From positions 55,586,440 through 55,650,439 of the forward strand of contig OX235262.1 of the NCBI GenBank assembly GCA_944472135.2: a DNA stretch of 64,000 nucleotides. The letters run 5' to 3'. The notes under the pieces were generated by a model. That model had not been told where the DNA came from and did no database searches. It saw nothing but the letters and a program-made list of their open reading frames with translations. Both the position numbers and the translations under genes were made by a program. Positions 11,101 through 26,100 of the stretch are shown in pieces (within the stretch, counting starts at the first letter, position 1; each line of letters starts with the position of its first letter). The DNA comes from Trichobilharzia regenti (taxonomy: Eukaryota; Platyhelminthes; Trematoda; Strigeidida; Schistosomatidae).

Positions 11101-14100
11101 TCAAAGCAGTTTTTTCTCCAACTTGCATTGAATTCCTCTTCAAAGATTCACAAACATGGCTAAAACAACGGTAGTATATTGAAAGTGCTTGCAAAGATAA
11201 AATTCTTTGTCCATATGAGTAAGATTTCCGGTGAAAATATCGAAGAGTTAAAGATGCTTATTGAATCAAAATTTGAAGTACTGTGTTGAGAGCTGTCTGC
11301 AAGACAAAATTGTAGACAACAGTTGATGTCAATATTTACGTCCCAAATAGAAGTCATGCGAAAAAAAAACAAGAACAAAGAAGCCTAATCTTGTGGAACT
11401 CAACAATCAATCACAGAAGACTTAGCGTGGGCGGATACGATTAGCAGATGCATCAACGGACTGTCTAAGAAACGGCAACAAAGAGATGACAGAATAATCT
11501 ACAGTAGGAAAACAGCCTGTCAGAAGAAGTTACCTCTCTGCTAACGATAACGAATAATAAGGTATATAAAAATCTATGAATATCTGTTGATGTTCTCAAT
11601 ACACTATCTGTTGCCTTACACTTGTCTTTTATCGTTACATTACAAGCATATTTCTGATGATGCATATATAAATATACGACTGATCGTAAGTTTTTTTTAA
11701 AGAGTACCTTATTGCAGCTGAAGAAGTCAACCAGTGGTCAAACAACATTATTTATATTCCTTCTAAATTTAGACTTTATCACAGTTGATTAAATCTATTG
11801 GTGGTGATAAAAACCTTAGTGATGGTATCTATTTTAAATCACCAAAAATACCCATTGAATCATGAAATAAATAAAAGATAAATTCAGCGAAGAAAATTTT
11901 CTTTATCGACGAAATCATCTTCAGTGGCTGTACAGACGTATTTATATTTAACAGAATCCCGGTGGGTGCGTACTGCTGAAGAGTCCCAAACTAGGACGAA
12001 ACAGCTGTCCAGTACTCCCAGGTTTTCCAGTGGTTCTCTAACTGATGTCAGCTCATGATTAAATCCTCCAAGAAATGTATAATAGTCTATTAATGAGTAA
12101 TAAATAGGTGGTGACATAATTGATATACTTATTTCACTATTATCATTCTCATATATGTCCCTTTTGTACATTTTCACACCCTCTTCACACATGTCAAATT
12201 GACACTCAAATAACTTTATTCTCACTCAATAGCATTTTAACCTTATCAAATTTCTAAATCTGTGCGGTTGAGTACCACGTAATTAACAGCTTTTATTTTT
12301 TACTTCTAAACCCACTTCCGAGTAATTACATCAATTATGTTACCCCTCTAATACTCAATAATAGACCACTATACATTTCTGGTAAATATAAATACGAATG
12401 TGTACAGCCTGTGAAGAAAATTTCGTCGACAAACAAAATTTTCTTCGCTGTATCTGTCTTTTGGTATCTTTTTTAACTGACAAGGTGTTCTCACTTAAAT
12501 TAACTCGATTCACATTATTCACAGTACACTCAGTTTCCTCATCTCATGATAAGTTTATCACATAGGTTTATATGATAAACCATTAAAGAAAAAAGATATG
12601 CTCACTGTCAGTTTAAGTATTATACAAAATTAGTATAAAGCGCTAACAGTTATTTATAATTTATTAGAATTCAGCACATAAATGATTTTTTATTTAGTTT
12701 CGATTTTTCCGTTGATTAATTGAATCGAGATGTCCGGTCACTTTTGATATATCGCCTCCTAGGGCGGACGCTTCAGTGATGTTTTAGGATTATCTCGTGG
12801 AACAAGTGGTCTAGTGGATAACAGTTTGACGCTTGAAACGATGGGCGCTGGATTCGATCTTCAGTGGGGACGTCATTGCTTACTGGGGAAGCAAGATACA
12901 TTCTAGATGACGAATCTCGAATCCGAATTTGAATACTCGTCCATAGCAAAACACTTGATTGATAGGAACCATAAAATTGTTACTAAAACGATTCTCAAGA
13001 CTTCTTGTGCAGATGCTTCGATGATGCCTAGTCATGTAACCTGAAGTCAATTGGTGGATGGTGATCAGCAGTGGAATTCAAGATGTGAATTTTTCCTATC
13101 TGGGACTCGTCAGCCGGATGCGTCTATAGCCCCTGTTAGTGGTGACGTTCCCGTTGAAATTCAGAATGAACGCTGGTTATTTCAAGGGCTGAAGTGTTAT
13201 CCACCAGGTTTGATCCCCGGCAGGAATTCCACCACTCTCTGAGGAATGCAGGTACATTCAGGTGATGAGTCCCAAGTGGGACAAAATATGCATCCTGCAT
13301 TCCACTTCTAATCACAATCCGCTGATTGTATTCACAGGTACATAAAATGTTTCAGATAAACTCCATCTTCTATTTCCGCTATCCAAATTTACCACAGGGA
13401 TTAACTGTTTTAAGTAGATATGTTTTTTACCAATATAAATGGTCGTTCTTCAGAGTTTCTAAATAAAACTGATGCAAATGATTGGTCTACATAAAAGGGT
13501 AAATAGAATGTCCCAGTGACTGAATGGTATACGAGCTAACTGGAAGGTCGTGGGTTCGAATCCCCATTGGGTGCATACTGCCAAACTAGGATGAAACAGC
13601 TGTCCAGTACTCCCTGGTTTTCAATGGTTCTCTAGCTGATATCAATCCGTCGTCAGCTTGCCAAAACAAATCTAATCCTCAATAACTACTGGAAATGATA
13701 TATACTCAGCTTTTATTTCTTAATTTTGAAATTCTCACTGACAGATGATATTCAGAATGCAAATAATGAGAACGAAGCATAATATAAGATATTTGTTTTG
13801 TTCCAATGTAAAATGTTTCAACCATAGATCCTCAGCCAACTTTGAGATAAACTAGTGAAATTTCACAGGTTTTCTGTTTTACTATATACAGTACCTAACG
13901 CAAAATGTTGAACACCGGCAGTTTTATTTAAGCTCCTCTTATCTGATCATCGTTGTCACAGAATTTTAATTACTACCTCTAAGTATGCATTGTCGAATAG
14001 CTAAGTAGTGAATATTAGATCAATGGTCCAGTGTTTGTAAAACATATGCACTGCATGTATGGAGATATGTGTTATTGTATTACAGGTTGTGTAAATTTCT

Positions 14101-17100
14101 TTCGATTCTATTGGCTTTAAGTTCGTGTGTTAGATGGGTACAGACTCAGAATTTCCTTAATTATTGAGTCATTAAGCTTTTTGGATCTAGTAATATTGAT
14201 TATTCATTCCTTGTCTTCCAAACGGGACATAGGACTTCAGCGGCATATTTCTATTGCATTTGATTCACTGTCTTTTTTGTTGACTTCATGGTCACTGAGT
14301 AGCTTTTACCTTCTCCTCACATCATTTCTTCTATGCAACCATCGGATATTGGATCCACCACCTCCCATTCGAGTCGCAGTCGAAGCCCTAAAGTGTAATG
14401 TTACTCAATTGTGTCATCACAGCATTTTGCTCAGTAGGTTCTCGACTGGTTTTCTGTCTGTGAGAGTTATTTGTTTCTTGCTTGTTCTTCCAGGACGGTC
14501 ATATAACTGTCTACAGCAGGCACTAGGAAATACTTCTATCAATGTACACCTAAAGTCTCTGAGCTACGTAAAAGCAATGACTGACTTGAAATTAGTTTTT
14601 GATAATTAGGATCTTATTCCTTGTTTTGAGACCTGTGAACTTCCTCCAATCCTTGCTTTGAAATACTCACCCAGCTTGCTTGTAGTTAAAATGATGCTAT
14701 CTGGACCAGGTAAGTGTAAGATACAAAATACTTTTGGGTTTCTCTCATTAATCTGATTATTGTTATTGTAGTTGTTATTAGTCGTCGGTTATCATCAACA
14801 CCTCTGCCTTCTATATATAAACAGTCGATTACTCTATGTTTCTAAATAAAATACTCAACTTCCTTTAATATTTCGGTTTACGAAGTACAAAAGAGCTTAG
14901 AAGGCAATGTATTGTTGGTTAAGATTTATTTAATTCAACTAATTATATACCGATTATCATCCCATTATTTTTTCCACAAATATTTTGATCTCCACCAAAG
15001 CATCATAGCCCATAGAATGGTCTTTATCTGGAGTAGAATTTATCACTCCTCCTAATCTGTCACTTGTTAGTGAGTTGAATAAAATTCAGCAACAAAATAC
15101 TGAATTCTACCCGTATTTTTAATTCAGGACTTTATATTTGTATTACTAACTAACTATCTAACTAAAAGACTAACATGTTTTCATTCTGTTTTTCCATAAT
15201 TTATACATGATATTATCTATAGATATTTTTGTCTTTGGAATAGGTGAACAATGACCCATTTTATATGCTCAAGGCATCATTTACACTGATCATACAGATG
15301 AATTGTTATTTAATCCAATGAAGCTATAAATAGTTAAATTAATTTTTTTTCAAATCATTTATGGTTCAATGTTATACAGATACTAGTCCGTGTTTTGCAT
15401 ATCAGGTATGCCTATAACTCAATAGTTTCAAAGTGAAACATGAAAAAAGGCTGAATGATGGATTGAATCACGGCACCAGGGTTACTTTCACTCATTTAGA
15501 ATTCAACTGTATGAAAAAAACAAGAACTGTGGCAGTGAAATGTACTTTTTTTTATCAGGTTATTTTTAGTTATCATAGGCGGACATCCAATGAAAATCAA
15601 AAATTTTCAAGAGTTATTTCGTAAGGATTCGATTTATTTCAAGTTTGACCACGGATTGATATCACTTGGAGAATCATTGAAACCAACAGGAATACTGGAT
15701 AACTATTTCGTCTTTGTGTGGCACGCATCAGAAGCACGCATTGACTTGGTTTCAAACCTGTAATCCTCCGGCTGCAAGGTGAACTCGTAGACCATTCTGC
15801 AACTGGGACTCAACTCATTTGTCAATGACTTCTAATATTTACCAATTCGTGATTTTAGCGTGGACCACCAACCACTGTCACTGGTGAGTATTTATCCTCA
15901 ATCCTGAGTTACATATTCATGGGCCAGTGAGTCAAGTCCCAGTTGCTGAATGGTCTACGTGTTTATCTTGTAGCCGGAAGGTTCTAAGTTTGAAACCTAG
16001 CGGGTGCATACTGCCAATGGGTCCCATATTCGGACGAAACTGTTTTCAAGGAATTTCTGCTGGTTCTCTAACTTAGATCAATACTTGGCGAGACTTGAAG
16101 GAAACCAAAGTATTATGACTGATTACAATTATTCAAGTATTTTGGTAAACTGAAACAGAAAGTTATGTCTTGGTATACATGAAATAACCTGGAATATTAT
16201 GAGAGAAATAAGCTTCTTTTACTCGGAATTATTGTATAAATATATAATATATGTATATATATATATATATAATATATAATATTCTTAGAATTTCATCTTT
16301 ATATTAAACTCTACTTTGAAAGAAAACTGAGACAGAAATGAATCATTCGCGTAAACGAAACGAAGTATTTCAATTAACAGACTGAATTATACGATAATAT
16401 TACTTCGTAAGTAGTAGTTCTCAGTTTCTAGCTGCAATGAACAGAGAGGTAGTAAGCTTCAAAAGTTACTTAAGTTTACTATATACTGACTCGATGATAC
16501 ATTGTTGGTATTAGATAGTTGGAGGCAGTCGGCAGGAAGCCTTGGACCTAAGTGTCATGCTAGTTTGAACTCATCAGCAAGGAGTATCTGAAACCTCAGA
16601 AGGAACTCATATCCCGTCTGAGATTCGAACCCGCGTCATCCAGTGCCGCCTTCAGTCAGAGACGTTACCACTGAGCTATTCGGGCTCACGATTGACCTCC
16701 CGTAGGAATTCATCGGATACTTATGGTTGGACACTAGTCAGCAACTAGTGTAATGTGTCAAGTCCTGTCTTCACTGTAGACAATTCTATCAGTCAAGCTT
16801 GCAACGTGGCCACCATGCTAGGTGGCTCACCATCATAGCACGCTGTAAATTGTTGGTATTCGATAGTTTGAGGCAGTTGGCAGGAATCCATGGACCAAGG
16901 TTTCATGCTAGTTTGAACTCATCAGCAAGGCGTATCTGTAACCCTTCGATGATACAATATTTGAATAATTTGATAATAAATTGGTAAAATGTGAACAATT
17001 TAAAGCCAATGGTATAGCCTATATCTGTGTTGTTTAGTGCGTAAATCTATCCTATATGAAGAGCACCAAGTGATAATGGAAGTAAAATTCGTATTTTTCA

Positions 17101-20100
17101 ACATCTTCTTTAATAAGCACTTAGAATCCTTGACAGACAGAGAAGAAGCCAACGACCTATCGTCAAACAAGTACACAGAAGTGAATGAAGATGCATTGGT
17201 CTGGTTGAGTGAAATCATGCTGCAGGCGGTCGATTGAGACCTGGGTGATGGACTAAGGGTTAGGTTTTTGACAGTTACATGGAGGAAATCGTGTGAGGTG
17301 GAAATGAAATTTTATGAGCAGTCGGAAAACCAGGTAAATAAGTCTGTAACGAATTAAGTGAAAAGAAGGGGTGCTGATGAAGTTTTATTTTACATTCATA
17401 ACTCAGGGGACCAATAATACGTAAGTAAGAGAAAAGTGCACATGTATTATGCTGACTTGATTCCCTTGGGGAACGCCTACCAGTGCGGCTAAATAAAGTT
17501 GTAGTAAAATCCATCAAGAGTTTGGTATTTACCTCCTTGGCATAAATGGCCCATAAAGTTAGTAGTGAAAACGTTTTTCAATCGTCTATCGGGTGTTCGA
17601 TAAACTATAAAAAGCTCCAAAGACAGAACTTAGTGATTAAAACAATAAGAAGAGGTGAAAATTTAATGGACTTTGTTGGATGGAAATTCGAACAGTCCAG
17701 TAATTCAAGCAGGTCGCCAGCATAAAGTATAAAGAGTACTAATCTTTTACCGGTATTATATCGTGATATAGACTATCTTTAGGAACATTACACGGTAAAT
17801 TTTACCGTATTACTGGGTGGTTTTTTCAAACATATTTACTCTATGATGAAACCATACTCTATTACGGTGTCTAGATCCTATTCTTATATTACACTTTATG
17901 CTTCATAACTTATTGATACTTGCATTCGACCAAGAATATCGTAAAACTGTGAGTGACTTCCAACTTACATGAGTTGCGCGTCTATTCAAAGCACTCTGTA
18001 CAGCACTGACTGTAGATTCAGCCAAGTGTAAACTTGAACCAGCTTGATATTTTGAATGTGCTAGTCGACGTAGACAAGAAATGTCATCTGGTTTAGTGTA
18101 GGGAATTTTATTTCCTTGTTGATTTGGATCACTTGATTCATTTGCTGTGGTATTCTGACCTTTAGTATCTCCGCTTGCTTCTGAAGTGGCCTGTTTTGAT
18201 TCTAATGAATACGGTGTAACACGTGTACTGGACCAGTCAGGGTTTTGAAGATTTAAGATGGGTTCATGTGCTTCATCTGCATCAGCGATTGTTGCATCCC
18301 AAATAATTAACTGAAACAGAAGAATGCATAGAATAACAAAGATGAAAGTTTGTCAACAAACATAACAGAGAAATTTATCGGAATAGTCTTCCAGCTACTT
18401 CAATTTCTTCTTGCTCCTTTAGAGTTTAATTTATAAACATGTACTTTTTAATATTTTTAAAAATATCAAAACTTTCAGGTTTCGATGAATAAAGTGTTTT
18501 TAATAAGTATTACAGGCTAATAAATTGCTTCCCTTCTACTTCCGTGCTCAAATCTAGATTGCGTCCCAGCATGCATAAATGGACGACACTCGTCAGTCCG
18601 CTTATCACTTAAGATGTCAAATTTGTGTAGGTTTCATCGAGAATTGAGAGCAGGATCTGTTTGGTTTAGTTCAAGTTTCTAAACTATTCTTAAACATTCT
18701 GTGTATTTTGCTGTTTACTGGAAGCAAGCATCATCGATTAAGAAAAAATGCATGTGGTATATGAAGTGCTAATCATAATTGTGGCTGTTTTATCTGTGAA
18801 ACTTACTGGTAGAATAACTCGTCTGTGTAATGTCTTGAGTTATCCATGCTGTATCTTGCAATGTAATGGTCTGTTCATTGGTGTCAGAACAGGTTGTACA
18901 ATAACACATCACATGAGTTTGTGCAATGAGAGACAATTCAGTGAGAAAAACTTTGTTCAACGTAAAAATCACCATCATGACTGTACCATGGTATTTATAT
19001 TTACCAAAAACGTATAGTAATTTGTTATTTAGTATAAGGGGGTTACCAGATGTTTCAAGGGGTGTCAGGTTTTGTCACTTCTTTACGGCAGGGGCGTTAG
19101 AGATCCCTCATTAAAACCTGGAACTCCATGTGACTGTCGTTTCAAGCGCTGTCCCATTCGTTTGCTTCTATTTTAGTAATCAGTACGCTATTGTCACTTC
19201 TATATGTTTTTTGCGTACATTTTACTATTATTTGTTCTCACTTTGTTCATATTTGTCAGCCATATGAAATTTTAAACCCTTACCTCTGTTGTTTTGTTGA
19301 CTACTACGCGATTTCTTTTTCATTCACTAGAAACTATTTCTGAGTAGCTTTTTCAATAATGTCACCCTCTCTTACTCAATGATAGGATTGCTCTTAATCA
19401 TATCACGTCATTCACACAACTTTCTGACTTCGGTTATGTAATTCTAAGATTCCCATCTTTTGATTTGATTGGTAATAATATTTTGTATACTTCTGGTATG
19501 AGTGATGGGTCATTCCTATTGAACGTGTTGGGTGTGGATTCTATGAACAGATACAGTAATCAACCTCTCTCTCTTTCTCTTCACCTACCTACATTACATT
19601 TTATAATTTCAATACTCTCCCACCCCATTATATTGTAGTTGTGTGTCAGTGCATGCGGTGCAATTGCTGAGCTTTTGTCTAAATAACTTATCTTCGCGGA
19701 GTCAATCATTCTGACTACCATCGATCTATTAGTTCATCTATGTAACTGAACTCGCAATCATTGCAAGGTATTTTGTATATTATATTATTTTGTCTAATTG
19801 GGTCAGCAGGGTCATATTAATTCACTGGCAGCACGTACTCACCGGATTTAGAAACCAAGACCTTCCTGGAAGTCATGACCGATAGGGTCCACCCGATTGG
19901 GGAGTGACGTCAACCACTTGCCGATCAAATTAACTGGTGCCAGTTGAGCTAAAATCACTAAGTGGTAGGAGTCTCAATTCAAATGGCCACTGAGTCTGGT
20001 CAATACGGCTGAATAGTCCAGGTACACGCCTTGTAACCAGTATACCCTGATTTCGAACTCTAATTGGTTCGCCTTGCTGATGAGTCCTATAACAACATGA

Positions 20101-23100
20101 CGAAACGACTGTCCAGTACTCCCTGGTTTTCAGTGTTTCTCTAAATGATATCTATTGCTGATCAAACTTAAAATGGATCAAATCGCGACAAACAAACTCT
20201 TGATAATATTGCAGTGTTTAATCTACACTTAAATCATATCGTTACGTGGGAAGTTGATTGTGGTTTGTTTATCTACCAAAGTTATTTCATGTAATCAGTA
20301 CATTTTGTTAATTCTTGTATTATCCAAGCTACATTGGGATGATGCCTTTCAAATAAGTTTCCGCCTATAATGCTGTGCATCAGAAAAGCCTACCAACATG
20401 ACGGACATATCTAATGTTTTCTGAACACTATTGCTCGAGTGGAACCCGAAAGGGAAGCGGCGAGTGGGTCGTCAGTGCAAGTTTGACATAGAGGAGATCG
20501 TGTGAAGAGGAGTTGAAAAAGTATGGACTAACGTGGATGCAGGTGAAGAGTACAGCAGAAGATAGAAGCAAGTGGAGACGTGCAGTTGAAGCCCTATGTT
20601 CCACTAGGAACCCAAGGGAACAATAATAATATAACAAAATATATATTTTGAAGAAATGTGCCACTATGACCACATATTCCACTCGAAACAGAAGCAGAGG
20701 ATCGTAGTAATATATTTGAAGAAGAAAAAAAATAATACGTTGCAAGAGAATCTTTATGAATGAAAGGAATCAGTTTGATATTATCCCTAGAGATTCAACC
20801 TCTTTAATGTTTCCAATATTTTACTAAAATAAATGTATATCATTTGATGACAAATACCTGTGCTATTTGACTTAAGGCATGATGCATAACATGTGTATGC
20901 TCAATCAAACGTTTTGTTGCTTTCAAATGATCATCTTCATCATCAGTGCTTAAGCCAAGTTCTGATAGACCATCATTTTGTTTACCAATATCTACAGCTG
21001 TGTCTAGTAGATCATGAAGACGTTTCCCACGTTTCAACGATTTCGAACTTCTCACTGATAGGGAATCTAAATCATAATTCGAATGTAATTGTTTCATTGT
21101 AGTGAGTATTCGATCTCTTTCAGCAAGCTGTTAGAAAAAAACAAAACAAAAAGAAGTAATACAAGAATAATTCAATAGAGAAACTCTCTTACTTGTGTGG
21201 TCGTTAATTTGGAGAAATATTTGATGCGTATCACATGAATACACAATACTTTGAGGCTGATTAGTTACCCGCGCATTAGTGACTTCAAGACAACTGTAGG
21301 TTTCTGTCACTTTTTGAGTTTATTTTCGTCTAATGTTGAAGTGACTCAGAAGAAGTAACTTTAGTAGGCTTTAAACATCGATTCGCTTGATTACCATAAA
21401 CTTTAAAAGGTTGTTTACAATAACTCTTCCTTATGCAACGCAAACCTCGCCTAGTTAACTAGCTTGCTAGTTTTATAGCCAATCCCAAGCCCTGGTTAAG
21501 AGAAGGGGTTGGGCGTAGAGCTAACAATCCCACACCAGTGAACTTATCAAACCTCTACAGAGACTTCAACACACAAAAATATATTAAAAATACAAAAAAA
21601 TCCAAATACCAATCTTATTCTTCGCTGGAATTGGAGAGGCAAAATGATACAGTAGGCTGGTGAAAGCCTTCGGGAACCCAGCCATCCAGCCAATGTTTCT
21701 TCTCTCAATGAATGCAAGAATAAGAATGGGGAAGTGGAATGTCCGTACTATGTACGAGACTGATTGTTAAGGCTGCCCAAGTTACCAAAGAAATACCTAG
21801 CCAAGAAGTGTTGGGTATCTGTGAGAGCAGATGAAACGGATGTTGATTATCATAATTGCCAGCTGGAGAGTCAGTAAACTACTCCGGTCTAGTCATCCTG
21901 ACGACAATCACGAGCACTCTCTGAAGGAGTGGCTACAATGATGTCATCAGTGGCAGCCAAAGCCCTAATGCAGTGGAAGCTAATCTTCTCATCCAGGATC
22001 TTGACAGCAAAATTCAACTCAAAATGAAGGAAAGTCAGAATTATCCAATGCTTCAAACAACGCGGAACAAGAGAAGAAGGAAGATTTTTCTAGACATTAA
22101 CAAACAGTAATGGACAACATCCTCAATGGAGACATCAAAATCCTCATGGGCCATATGAACGCTACCAAAGTGGGACTTGATGATACAGGAAGAAAACTCA
22201 TCATAGGTGGAGAGGCTCTCACTCAGGGAAATTAATGAAAACGGAGAACTCTTCGAAGGCTTCTGCGCTTCCAGTGTTTTTGCAATCGGAGGGAGCGTGT
22301 ACAAGCACAAGGATATACATAAAGCAACATGGATTTCGCTTGATGAACATACCAAAACTAGATAGATTTAATCTGAATGCTACTCAAAGAAGTAAAGACG
22401 CAGCCTGTTGGACACGTGTTCGAGAAGAGAGCAGATGTTGGACCACACCGTCATTTTAGTTCAAGGGGCAGTGTAATTCAAGTTCTTCATTCAGAAACCG
22501 AAGGACGAATCTACAAGGGATGCTTTAACTACAGATTCAGAGCAAAGTCGGAGGCACTATTGATATCACTGAGGACACCTGCGTGGAAGAACATGGAGCT
22601 AACTCATTGAAGGTGATGTTCAAGAAAACGTGTACAACTCTTCTACGAAGGAAGAAGAGACTCAACAATGAGTGGCTCTTAACGGATACCTGGAAGCTAA
22701 TTGAGGAGAGGAGGATGGTGAAAGAAAACATGACTCAGTGCAAACATGGAAAAAGGAGGAGAAGCTAAATTCATTGTACACTGGACTGAATAAGGAAATG
22801 AAGAGGAGTGCTAGGAAAGACAAAAGAAAATTCTAAGACACACTGGCCGGCGACTGAAGTAGAACAGGTAGGCTCTAGGTAAAAAACACCTCAGAACATT
22901 ATATCAAATAACCGGGTCTCTATCCGGGAGGAGATCAACCCAGATGATGATGCTAATAAAAGATGCTCAAGAGAGCCTGATCACCAAGGAGGAGAAACAA
23001 ATAAAACAATGGGCTAATTACTTCAAAAGACTCTTGAATCGATCATCACCTGAAACTCGCCTAGAAATACCACCAACACCAACGGCACGCTCAGAACTGA

Positions 23101-26100
23101 CTGCTAGTGAACACAAATCCTCCAACGAATGGGGAAATTCTAAATACTATCAAGCTACTGAAGTTCAGTGGGGAAGGCAGCAGGACCAAACGGAATTTAC
23201 CCGTAACAGTGAAAACGGACTCAGAGACTGCGGCAGATTTTCTCACGCCATTATTGCAATAGCTTTGGAAAGAAGGAAAGTTATTACTGGTTTAAAAAGG
23301 CTGGCTACCCTGTCAAGCTATCAAGAAGGGCGACTTATGTCTCACTCTGAAAGAACTGGCGTGGAATAATGCTCTTGTCCACGCCAAGTAAAATACCAAG
23401 TCATATCATTCCGGAGAGAATAAAAGATGCACTGGATACAGAACTCCACCCAGAACAAGCTGGATTCAGAAAAGGCAAATCATGTTCTGCGAATCAAATT
23501 GCAACTTCATGCGTCGTCATCACAGGACAAAGCATAGAATGGGAGTCGAACCTCTACCTCAACTTCATTGACTTCGAAAAGGCCTCAACTGACAAAAGTC
23601 ATTTGGAGATTCTGCAAAATATACACAAAATTCACAAATATTTTTAAACACTGAATATATTATAAGATATAGATAAGTACTTTTATTGACCATACATACC
23701 TGTGTTGCAAGTCTTTCTTTAGCTGTCATTGCCTCGGTAAGCTTAGATTCTGCTTCAGCTAGACGTGCTTGACTACGTGCTAATGATTCACTTAAGCCTT
23801 GTACACGATTAGCCATATCTGTTTCAAGAAAACTGGTTGTTTTAACTTGACTTGCTTGATTTTGTGCTTCAGCAGAGCGTAAATTTGCCTCTAAATTGTT
23901 ACATGCTGACTGAATGTTGCCTATGTAACGAGTGAATTCTGTACGAGTCTATATACAAACAGAGTACATAAAATAAATAAAACAAAAATAATAAGTTATT
24001 TTTTGTAAGTGAGATAATACTTCTTGATTAAATATCTACTGATCTCTAACACATATAGTAAGCTAATTGACTGTCCTCTCCTACAACTCTTGACCCTACC
24101 AGAATTTCTGCTGTATTTCTTATCACAGTCGATTGGGATCATGTTTAACACAGACATGTACCAAGTAAAGTGAATCAAGGTATTCCAGAGACATGGTGTG
24201 CTCTTCACACTATGAGGTTTGAAGATATCAGTAGGACCTAACCTTGAAGGTTTTGTTGGAATCTGAGTAGTTCATTGAACAAAATAAAATAAGAATAATA
24301 CATGCAGGGCAACAATATCGTTCTCAGTTAGCTCTCATTGGCTTTAACTCTAAAATGCATAAATTTATACATAAATATTCAAAATAAACCCATCATGGTG
24401 ATTTCTCAATCGGATAATACGATTGTGCATATAAACTGTGCAATTATTCAGAATAATTATAATAATGATCCTATCATAATAATACCAATAATAATAAAGA
24501 CTAAGGTAACCAAATAGTTCCATTAAGTAATGCTAAGTTGTAAGGTAATAAATAAAGCATGTTTTAATAAAGATGTGATAACCAAACAAAGCACTAGAAA
24601 CACTAAACTAGTTACTAACTAGTGTACAATCAAACTATCCAACACAGTCCTACATGAGGTCAATTGAGAGCAGAGTAGCTTAGTGGTAACATCGCTGACT
24701 GCAGCGCTAAGTTCGGGTTCGGATTTCACAAAAGACATGAGTTCCTTCAAGGTTGCAGATACGCCTTGCTGACTGGTGAGTGGCAACTAGTATGAAACCT
24801 AGGTTCAAGGCTTCCTACCGACTGCCTCCAATCCTCTGATTTCAACCACTCAAAGTGTACCTTGATGGTGAGTCACTCTGCACCAAACAAAGGACTAGAC
24901 AAACTACAGCAGTCATTGACTAGTGTCCAGTCAAAACATGCTTTTGAGTTAGAGACAGGATACTCAGTAATGCAGTCGGTTTATAGAAAATATACGTGAC
25001 GGGGCAGTAGTTCGATTTTCATACTGAAGGTGAAGGACACGTTGCTAGGTTATTCAAATATGTTAGAGTAAATGTATCTAAATTCTAATTCATTCACAAT
25101 CATATCTTTTGTATAGCTTAGTAGCATGCTCTTTATTCTTAGTTGAATTTTCACAGTTTCTGTGCATTAAAATATATAAAAGGCTTATACACATGGTCAT
25201 TCATGAGATCTCAGTGTATTTATACGGATGCATTTAAAGAAAACAGGCATAATTTGAAGTTTTAAACCGGGATAGACAGAGATCAGCTAGTTTAACAGCC
25301 TACAGCCTATTTCGTTGCAAAAAAAGATATTCACATCAAAATTACTTTATAATAGGGAAATAATAAGTAGGACTATAAGACAGAGTCCCATCACCTGTAA
25401 AACATACTAGACAGCATGGCTTATTATTTTTTGAAAACTTAAAAACTTGCCCTGCTATATGCCTCAACATTTCACACGTGATTTTGTTACATCCCACATT
25501 TTATACCGACTTACGTGTTTGTGTGTAGTGGTCACAACAACTCAACCGTGATACCTCGATAAATGCAATTTCGTCTATTACAAAATATTTTATTGATATG
25601 ATTCACAAGGCTCACATCAAAACAATCTTCAGGATTATTTATAAAAGGCATTAGAGACTCATACTGAAGTACGTTGTGACGATAGCCATCCATAAAACAT
25701 TAATACCTTTCTATCGAGTGCACAAAGACAATCAGTTGTTACCGTTCCCGTACCTTAGTCATCATCAGGATTAGTAAGAAATATTATTCTCAAGTATTCG
25801 TTTTGAAAAGATTTTTGTTTGATTGCATGGAGGATTTCATCATGAGCTGACATCAGTTAGAGAACCACTGGAAAACCTGTAGGGAGTACTGGACAGCCGT
25901 TTCGTTCTAGTTTGGGGCTCTTCATCAGTACGCACCAACCACCACGGTTCGAACCCAGGGCCTTCTGGTAACAAGGCGGGCTCGAGCCACTGGGACCCTA
26001 TCAAATGCTCCTTGAATTCTAACTTCTGCGAATTCACGACATAGCGCGACCACTTTGCAATGTCTTCTTCGATGAGTTACTGCCTCATCTTCAACCTGCT

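Larger units (their letters stand above)
11885..12450. repeat. Inverted repeat enclosing a family A hammerhead
   Basis: Bases 11885-11950 match the reverse complement of about 12385-12450 (shared cagcgaagaaaatttt and the ggctgtaca block). The right arm belongs to a dispersed repeat also seen at 39640-40080 and about 19250-19395. Confidence 0.6.

Noticed and set aside
14127..14609. 160-codon plus-strand open frame
   Set aside because: Leu/Ser-rich with no recognisable domain, and part of it looks like the complement of an RTE 3' end. It lies inside the large intron, so it is probably chance.
18748..19017. 89-codon frame starting [16 protein letters not shown], resembling a signal peptide
   Set aside because: Hydrophobic starts are common in AT-rich sequence; no homology, promoter or splice context was seen.
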